This document shows positions 5,229 through 8,969 of a DNA stretch of 8,969 nucleotides, in pieces. Below the pieces are notes generated by a model. That model saw only the letters and a program-made list of their open reading frames with translations. It did not search any database and was not told the origin of the DNA. Where the stretch lies: contig CAYYBG010000050.1 of the NCBI GenBank assembly GCA_964470195.1, positions 1 to 8,969 of the forward strand, in the 5' to 3' direction. The number at the start of each line of letters is the position of its first letter. The first letter of the stretch is position 1. This stretch comes from RFPI01 sp964470195. GTDB taxonomy: Bacteria; Pseudomonadota; Gammaproteobacteria; Burkholderiales; Methylophilaceae. The translations under genes were made by a program, and so were the position numbers.

Positions 5229-5256
5229 AAATTAGCCAGGATTACTTAGCTAATTT
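5229..5256 (-). other. Inverted repeat around the valS stop codon
   Basis: AAATTAGC (5229-5236) and GCTAATTT (5249-5256) are perfect 8-bp arms with a 12-base loop that contains the valS stop (5242-5244). On the valS mRNA it would form just ahead of the terminator at 5171-5194. It is AT-rich and lacks a T tract, so at most it helps 3'-end stability or pausing. Confidence 0.25.
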
Positions 5257-8088
5257 TTGCAGCTGCAACTCTAGCTTTTGTAAATCCGTGCTAAAACTGA
5301 GCAAGCGAGCTTTTTCCTGTTCAACCACTTGTGCTGGCGCTCGATCAACAAAACTTGGGTTAGCTAATTTAGTTTGCGCTTTGGCAATCTCTGCCTGTAA
5401 ACGATCTATTTCTTTAGACAAGCGAGTTTTTTCTGCCGCCACATCAATTTCAATTTGTAGCATTAACTTATATTCACCAGCTAACGCCACCGGCGCATCA
5501 GCCTCAGGCAAATCACTGACAATCTCCACTTTGGATAATTTTGCCAAGCCTTGCATATAGGCCGTGTAATCGCTTAGCTGTGATGCATCCCCTGCAATAA
5601 TTAATGGCACTTTTTCAGCAGGTGAAATTCCCATACCACTGCGCAAGCTTCGACAAGCCACAACAATTTCACGTAATGTTTCCACCCATGCTTCAGCCTG
5701 CGTATCGATTTTATTCGGCTGGGCCTGAGGATAAGCCTGCAACATAATGGTATCGCCTTGACGACCCGCCATAGGGGCTACGGTCTGCCAAATCTCTTCA
5801 GTGATAAATGGCATTAAGGGATGCGCTAAGCGCAAGATAGTTTCTAGAACACGCAGTAGAGTGCGACGTGTAGCGCGTTTCTCAGCGTCAGAGCCAAGCT
5901 GTAATTGCACTTTGGCAAACTCTAAATACCAATCGCAATATTCATCCCAAACAAATTGATAAATACTTTGCGCCACCATATCAAAGCGATAATCTTGAAA
6001 GGCTTTTGCTACATCTGCTTCCGTTTTTTGCAATACACTGACAATCCAGCGATCTGCCTGTGAAAAGCGCAAATAGTCTTGCCCTTGCGTGCTGCATTCT
6101 AATAATCCGCAATCCTGACCTTCGGTATTCATTAAAACAAAACGGGTTGCATTCCAGATTTTGTTACAGAAGTTGCGATAACCCTCGCAACGTTGCATAT
6201 CAAATTTGATATCGCGACCGGGGCTAGCCAAGCTAGCAAAGGTAAATCGTAAAGCATCAGTGCCAAAGGCTGGAATTCCGTTGGGATACTCTTTGCGCGT
6301 CTTCTTTTCTATGCTTTCTGCCTGTTTAGGGTTCATCAAGCCCGAGGTGCGCTTGGCGAGTAATGCCTGTAAATCAATCCCATCTATCAAATCTATAGGG
6401 TCTAATACATTGCCCTTAGACTTGGACATTTTTTGTCCTTCTGCGTCACGAATCAGGCCATGCACATAGACGTCTTTGAAAGGAATCTTGCCGGTAATGT
6501 GTTTGGTCATCATCACCATACGCGCCACCCAGAAGAAAATAATATCGAATCCGGTGACCAGCACTGAAGATGGCAAATATTGCTGCAAGGCCTGATTAGT
6601 GGCATCTTGCGCCTCGTCTCCTGTCCAATCTAAGGTAGAGAAAGGCCATAAAGCAGAGGAATACCAAGTGTCTAACACATCTGCATCTCGTTGTAATTGG
6701 CCTTGGTAACCGTCTTGTGCGGCCAGTTTTTTTGCCTCCTCGGCATCATGTGCCACATACACTCGACCATCATCGCTATACCATGCCGGGATTTGATGTC
6801 CCCACCATAATTGTCTAGAGATACACCAATCTTGAATGTTGTTTAACCACTGATTGTAAGTATTTACCCAATTTTCTGGATGGAACTTGATTTCTCCGTT
6901 AGCCACCACTTCAAGCGCTTTTTGGGTAATGCTTTTACCATCTTGACCGGGCTTGCTCATCGCCACAAACCACTGGTCGGTCAGCATAGGTTCAATCACC
7001 ACGCCTGTTCGGTCGCCTCTGGGGACTTTTAATTTATGCTTCTCTATTTGCACTAAAAATCCCTGTGCCTGTAAGTCCGCCACGATTTGCTTACGCGCTG
7101 CAAATCGCTCTAGTCCTTGGTAAGCCTTGGGTGCAGCATCGTTGATAAAACCATCTAAGCTAAGAATTGAAATCATAGGCAGTTGATGACGTTGCCCCAC
7201 AGCATAGTCGTTAAAGTCATGCGCTGGGGTCACTTTGACTACCCCAGTACCAAACGCTTGATCCACGTAATCATCGGCAATAATGGGGATTTCACGATCA
7301 CACAAAGGTAACTTAACGTGTTGTCCGATTAAATGTTGATAACGCGTATCTTCTGGATGCACCATGACTGCCACATCGCCTAACATAGTCTCGGGACGTG
7401 TAGTGGCAACCGTCAAACTGCCTGAACCATTGGCCAGCGGATATGCGATATGCCACAGTGAGCCTTCTTCTTCTTCGGAAATCACTTCCAGATCAGACAC
7501 CGCTGTACCTAATTGCGGGTCCCAATTGACTAAGCGTTTACCGCGATAAATTAAGCCCTCACGATACAAGCGCACAAAGGTCTCGGTGACAGTGCGGGAC
7601 AAGCCCTCATCCATGGTAAAGCGCTCACGCGTCCAATCGGGTGAAGTACCCAAGCGGCGCATTTGTTTGGTGATGCTACCGCCAGAATATTCTTTCCACT
7701 GCCAGACTTTTTCTAAGAATTTTTCACGACCTAAATCATGACGACTGATGCCCTGAGCGTCTAATTGGCGCTCCACCACAATTTGTGTGGCAATCCCCGC
7801 GTGGTCGGTACCAGGCTGCCACAGTGTGTTTTCTCCCAACATGCGGTGATAACGAGTGAGCGCGTCCATAATAGTCTGATTAAAACCATGCCCCATATGC
7901 AGGGTGCCTGTCACATTAGGGGGCGGAAGCAGAATACAGAAACTGTTCTGCTTGTTGGCGTCGAACCCAGCCGCATAATAGCCTTTGGATTCCCAAAATT
8001 GGTACCAACGACTTTCTATGCTCTTAGGATCAAAGGATTTTTCCAGATTTGTCTGAGAAGTTTGATTTGAGTTTTGTGCAGTATTCAT
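5242..8088 (-). CDS. valS: Valine-tRNA ligase
   Basis: Charges tRNA-Val with valine using ATP, in the cytoplasm; essential class Ia synthetase. Length is 948 residues (E. coli 951). PPPNVTGTLHMGH puts the HIGH motif at 64-67, and GQKMSKSKGN puts KMSKS at 553-557. The inserted editing domain, which removes mischarged threonine, is marked by TTRPET (229-234) and GTGVVKVTPAHDFND (280-294). WCISRQLWWGHQIP (421-434) and DVLDTWYSSALWPFS (470-484) are the usual catalytic-core blocks. The anticodon-binding domain follows, and the last 65 or so residues form the coiled-coil arm typical of ValRS. The N-terminus has about 15 polar residues (rich in Asn, Gln, Thr) before the conserved start region, but no better in-frame start is visible, so ATG 8088 is kept. 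There is no Shine-Dalgarno sequence; a hairpin fills the gap to the upstream adenylyltransferase gene. No proteobacterial T-box is expected, and none is seen. Confidence 0.98.
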   Translation of the reverse strand: MNTAQNSNQTSQTNLEKSFDPKSIESRWYQFWESKGYYAAGFDANKQNSFCILLPPPNVTGTLHMGHGFNQTIMDALTRYHRMLGENTLWQPGTDHAGIATQIVVERQLDAQGISRHDLGREKFLEKVWQWKEYSGGSITKQMRRLGTSPDWTRERFTMDEGLSRTVTETFVRLYREGLIYRGKRLVNWDPQLGTAVSDLEVISEEEEGSLWHIAYPLANGSGSLTVATTRPETMLGDVAVMVHPEDTRYQHLIGQHVKLPLCDREIPIIADDYVDQAFGTGVVKVTPAHDFNDYAVGQRHQLPMISILSLDGFINDAAPKAYQGLERFAARKQIVADLQAQGFLVQIEKHKLKVPRGDRTGVVIEPMLTDQWFVAMSKPGQDGKSITQKALEVVANGEIKFHPENWVNTYNQWLNNIQDWCISRQLWWGHQIPAWYSDDGRVYVAHDAEEAKKLAAQDGYQGQLQRDADVLDTWYSSALWPFSTLDWTGDEAQDATNQALQQYLPSSVLVTGFDIIFFWVARMVMMTKHITGKIPFKDVYVHGLIRDAEGQKMSKSKGNVLDPIDLIDGIDLQALLAKRTSGLMNPKQAESIEKKTRKEYPNGIPAFGTDALRFTFASLASPGRDIKFDMQRCEGYRNFCNKIWNATRFVLMNTEGQDCGLLECSTQGQDYLRFSQADRWIVSVLQKTEADVAKAFQDYRFDMVAQSIYQFVWDEYCDWYLEFAKVQLQLGSDAEKRATRRTLLRVLETILRLAHPLMPFITEEIWQTVAPMAGRQGDTIMLQAYPQAQPNKIDTQAEAWVETLREIVVACRSLRSGMGISPAEKVPLIIAGDASQLSDYTAYMQGLAKLSKVEIVSDLPEADAPVALAGEYKLMLQIEIDVAAEKTRLSKEIDRLQAEIAKAQTKLANPSFVDRAPAQVVEQEKARLLSFSTDLQKLELQLQKLAK

Positions 8089-8124
8089 GGCGATATTTTA
8101 CCATGCGACACCAAAATATCAGCC
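8089..8124 (-). promoter_or_regulatory. Hairpin filling the moeB-valS gap, next to the valS start codon
   Basis: On the minus strand GGC-T-GATATTTT pairs with AAAATATCGCC: 11 pairs with one bulged base and a 13-base loop. The stem begins directly after the upstream stop codon (8125-8127) and ends directly before the valS ATG (8088). The position where a ribosome-binding site should be is inside the stem, and no purine-rich site is visible. There is no T tract, so it is not an intrinsic terminator. It may hold down valS initiation, be an RNase processing site, or depend on upstream translation to open. Confidence 0.45.
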
Positions 8125-8874
8125 TTATGAGCGATTACAAAGCTTGCACTGGTGGTCTTTGGTAAATTTAATAGAACGCCACTCCATGCTAATTGCATCA
8201 AGCAACAGCAAACGTCCGGTCAATGTTTGCCCTATACCTAATAGCGCTTTAATCGCTTCTGCAGCTTGCGTCGCACCTATTATGCCAACTAGGGGAGAAA
8301 ATACCCCATTGTCTGCGCAGCGCATTGAATCTTCACTGCCGTCGTCAGGGAATAGACAGGCGTAACAAGGGCTATCTGCTTGGCGAAAATCAAATACCGT
8401 GATTTGCCCATCAAAGCCTATGGCAGCGCCAGATACCAAGGGAGTGTTATTTTGCCAGCAGAGAGAATTGACTTGATAGCGGGTTTGGAAATTATCAGAG
8501 CAATCCAACACGATATCGGCATCACTGATTAATTGCGCCAGTTGTGATGGGTTAGCTTTTTGCGTAAATGGACAAATATTGACTTCAGGATTTAATGCCT
8601 GCAAGGTTTTTTGCGCTGAAATTGCCTTATTCAACCCTATCGATTGCGTTTGATGAATAATCTGTCTTTGTAAATTGGTTAAATCCACCGTATCAAAATC
8701 GCAGATGGTCAACTGGCCCACCCCAGCAGCAGCAAGATACATGGCGGCAGGTGAACCTAAGCCTCCAGCGCCTATGATAAGCGCGTGCGACTGTGTTAGT
8801 TGTTGCTGCCCCTCATAAGCAATTTGCGGCAAAAGTATATGTCGGCTGTAGCGTAGTAATTGATTATCGTCCAT
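8125..8874 (-). CDS. moeB: MoeB/ThiF-family adenylyltransferase (E1-like)
   Basis: Activates the C-terminal Gly-Gly of a small ubiquitin-like sulfur carrier (MoaD or ThiS) as an acyl-adenylate, for molybdopterin or thiamine synthesis, in the cytoplasm. Length is 249 residues, the same as E. coli MoeB. RYSRHILLPQI at 8-18 carries the N-terminal arginine finger; GAGGLG (35-40) binds ATP; DFDTVDLTNLQRQ (59-71) includes R70; LDCSDN (123-128) has the catalytic aspartate. The two zinc-binding pairs CYAC (170-173) and CKLC (243-246) are present, as is C186 in RCADNGVFSPLVG. There is no rhodanese domain. CLFPDDGS and MEWRSI look somewhat more like ThiF than MoeB, so the partner cannot be settled; no moaD or thiS is in the window. 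Translation probably couples to the upstream reading frame (TGATG overlap), since no ribosome site is seen. valS follows 36 bases on and is likely in the same operon. Confidence 0.9.
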   Translation of the reverse strand: MDDNQLLRYSRHILLPQIAYEGQQQLTQSHALIIGAGGLGSPAAMYLAAAGVGQLTICDFDTVDLTNLQRQIIHQTQSIGLNKAISAQKTLQALNPEVNICPFTQKANPSQLAQLISDADIVLDCSDNFQTRYQVNSLCWQNNTPLVSGAAIGFDGQITVFDFRQADSPCYACLFPDDGSEDSMRCADNGVFSPLVGIIGATQAAEAIKALLGIGQTLTGRLLLLDAISMEWRSIKFTKDHQCKLCNRS

Positions 8875-8969
8875 CAGCGCAGTCTATCAAGAATTACCAT
8901 TCGGTTCATTAGTAGCGGATAAGATAGCCATATTATCTCATCATCAAAGCCGTCTGCTGTGGCCAAATG
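8874..8969 (-). CDS. Possible 3' end of an upstream gene, cut by the window edge
   Basis: On the minus strand one frame is open from the window end for 31 codons and stops at a TGA whose last base is the first base of the adenylyltransferase ATG (TGATG), a common arrangement for coupled genes. The other two frames are closed by stops. The visible residues end in VILDRLR and match nothing I recognise. An open run of this length is expected by chance fairly often, so the main support is the overlap and the absence of a promoter or ribosome site before the downstream gene. Confidence 0.35.
   Translation of the reverse strand, partial: HLATADGFDDEIIWLSYPLLMNRMVILDRLR

Noticed and set aside
5288..8070. 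Several open frames of 60-100 codons on the plus strand across valS
   Set aside because: They are antisense shadows of a clearly coding gene, with no ribosome sites and no recognisable motifs.
8089..8124. T-box or intrinsic terminator before valS
   Set aside because: Far too short for a T-box, and the hairpin has no T tract after it.
8087..8365. 92-codon plus-strand frame opposite the moeB-type gene
   Set aside because: Antisense to a well-conserved enzyme; residues show no domain pattern.
8931..8937. Minus-strand GATAAT as a -10 for the moeB-valS operon
   Set aside because: No -35 at 16-18 base spacing; the nearest TTGGCC is 23 bases away.
1..8969. CRISPR array, tRNA, insertion sequence, phage or toxin-antitoxin genes
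   Set aside because: No regularly spaced repeats, cloverleaf, transposase motifs, terminal inverted repeats with target duplications, or paired toxin-antitoxin ORFs were seen on either strand.

Overview
The window reads as chromosomal DNA of a Gram-negative proteobacterium. Support comes from a lipobox outer-membrane-type lipoprotein (DUF4156-like), a TusA-family protein, a MoeB/ThiF-type E1-like enzyme beside valS, and a surface-polysaccharide glycosyltransferase cluster. The style of the TusA-like, formate-THF ligase and small winged-helix proteins suggests Betaproteobacteria, but that is an impression without a database search. I see no phage, transposon, CRISPR array, tRNA or rRNA.

Left part (1-1776, + strand): the end of a polysaccharide gene cluster, with a GT2 glycosyltransferase cut by the window edge followed 9 bases later by a complete GT4 glycosyltransferase. 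This DNA is visibly richer in A and T than the rest. At 1777-1970 there is a weak hairpin, a very good sigma70 promoter with an extended -10, and about 80 bases that fold into one hairpin plus a strong intrinsic terminator, ending 16 bases before a small winged-helix ORF (1971-2228). This is either a small RNA or an attenuated leader, and it is the most unusual part of the window.

Middle (2229-5186, + strand): a 263-base gap with four dyads and one promoter, then a small lipoprotein, a four-helix membrane protein that starts just past the lipoprotein stop in the same frame, formate-tetrahydrofolate ligase (fhs) and a TusA-family protein. No clear terminator separates these four genes, so they may be one transcript. 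The ligase is about 27 residues short of the family norm because of two clean internal deletions.

Right part (5242-8969, - strand): valS and, upstream of it, a MoeB/ThiF-type adenylyltransferase, probably co-transcribed. The 36-base gap between them is entirely one hairpin reaching to the valS start codon. A further reading frame at the window end overlaps the adenylyltransferase start by one base. The two converging gene sets meet at a bidirectional terminator (5171-5194) that contains the TusA-family stop codon.

Most genes here are ordinary housekeeping genes. I do not see a convincing new multi-gene system. The items most worth following are RNA-level (the 1868-1954 transcript and the moeB-valS hairpin) and the shortened formate-THF ligase.
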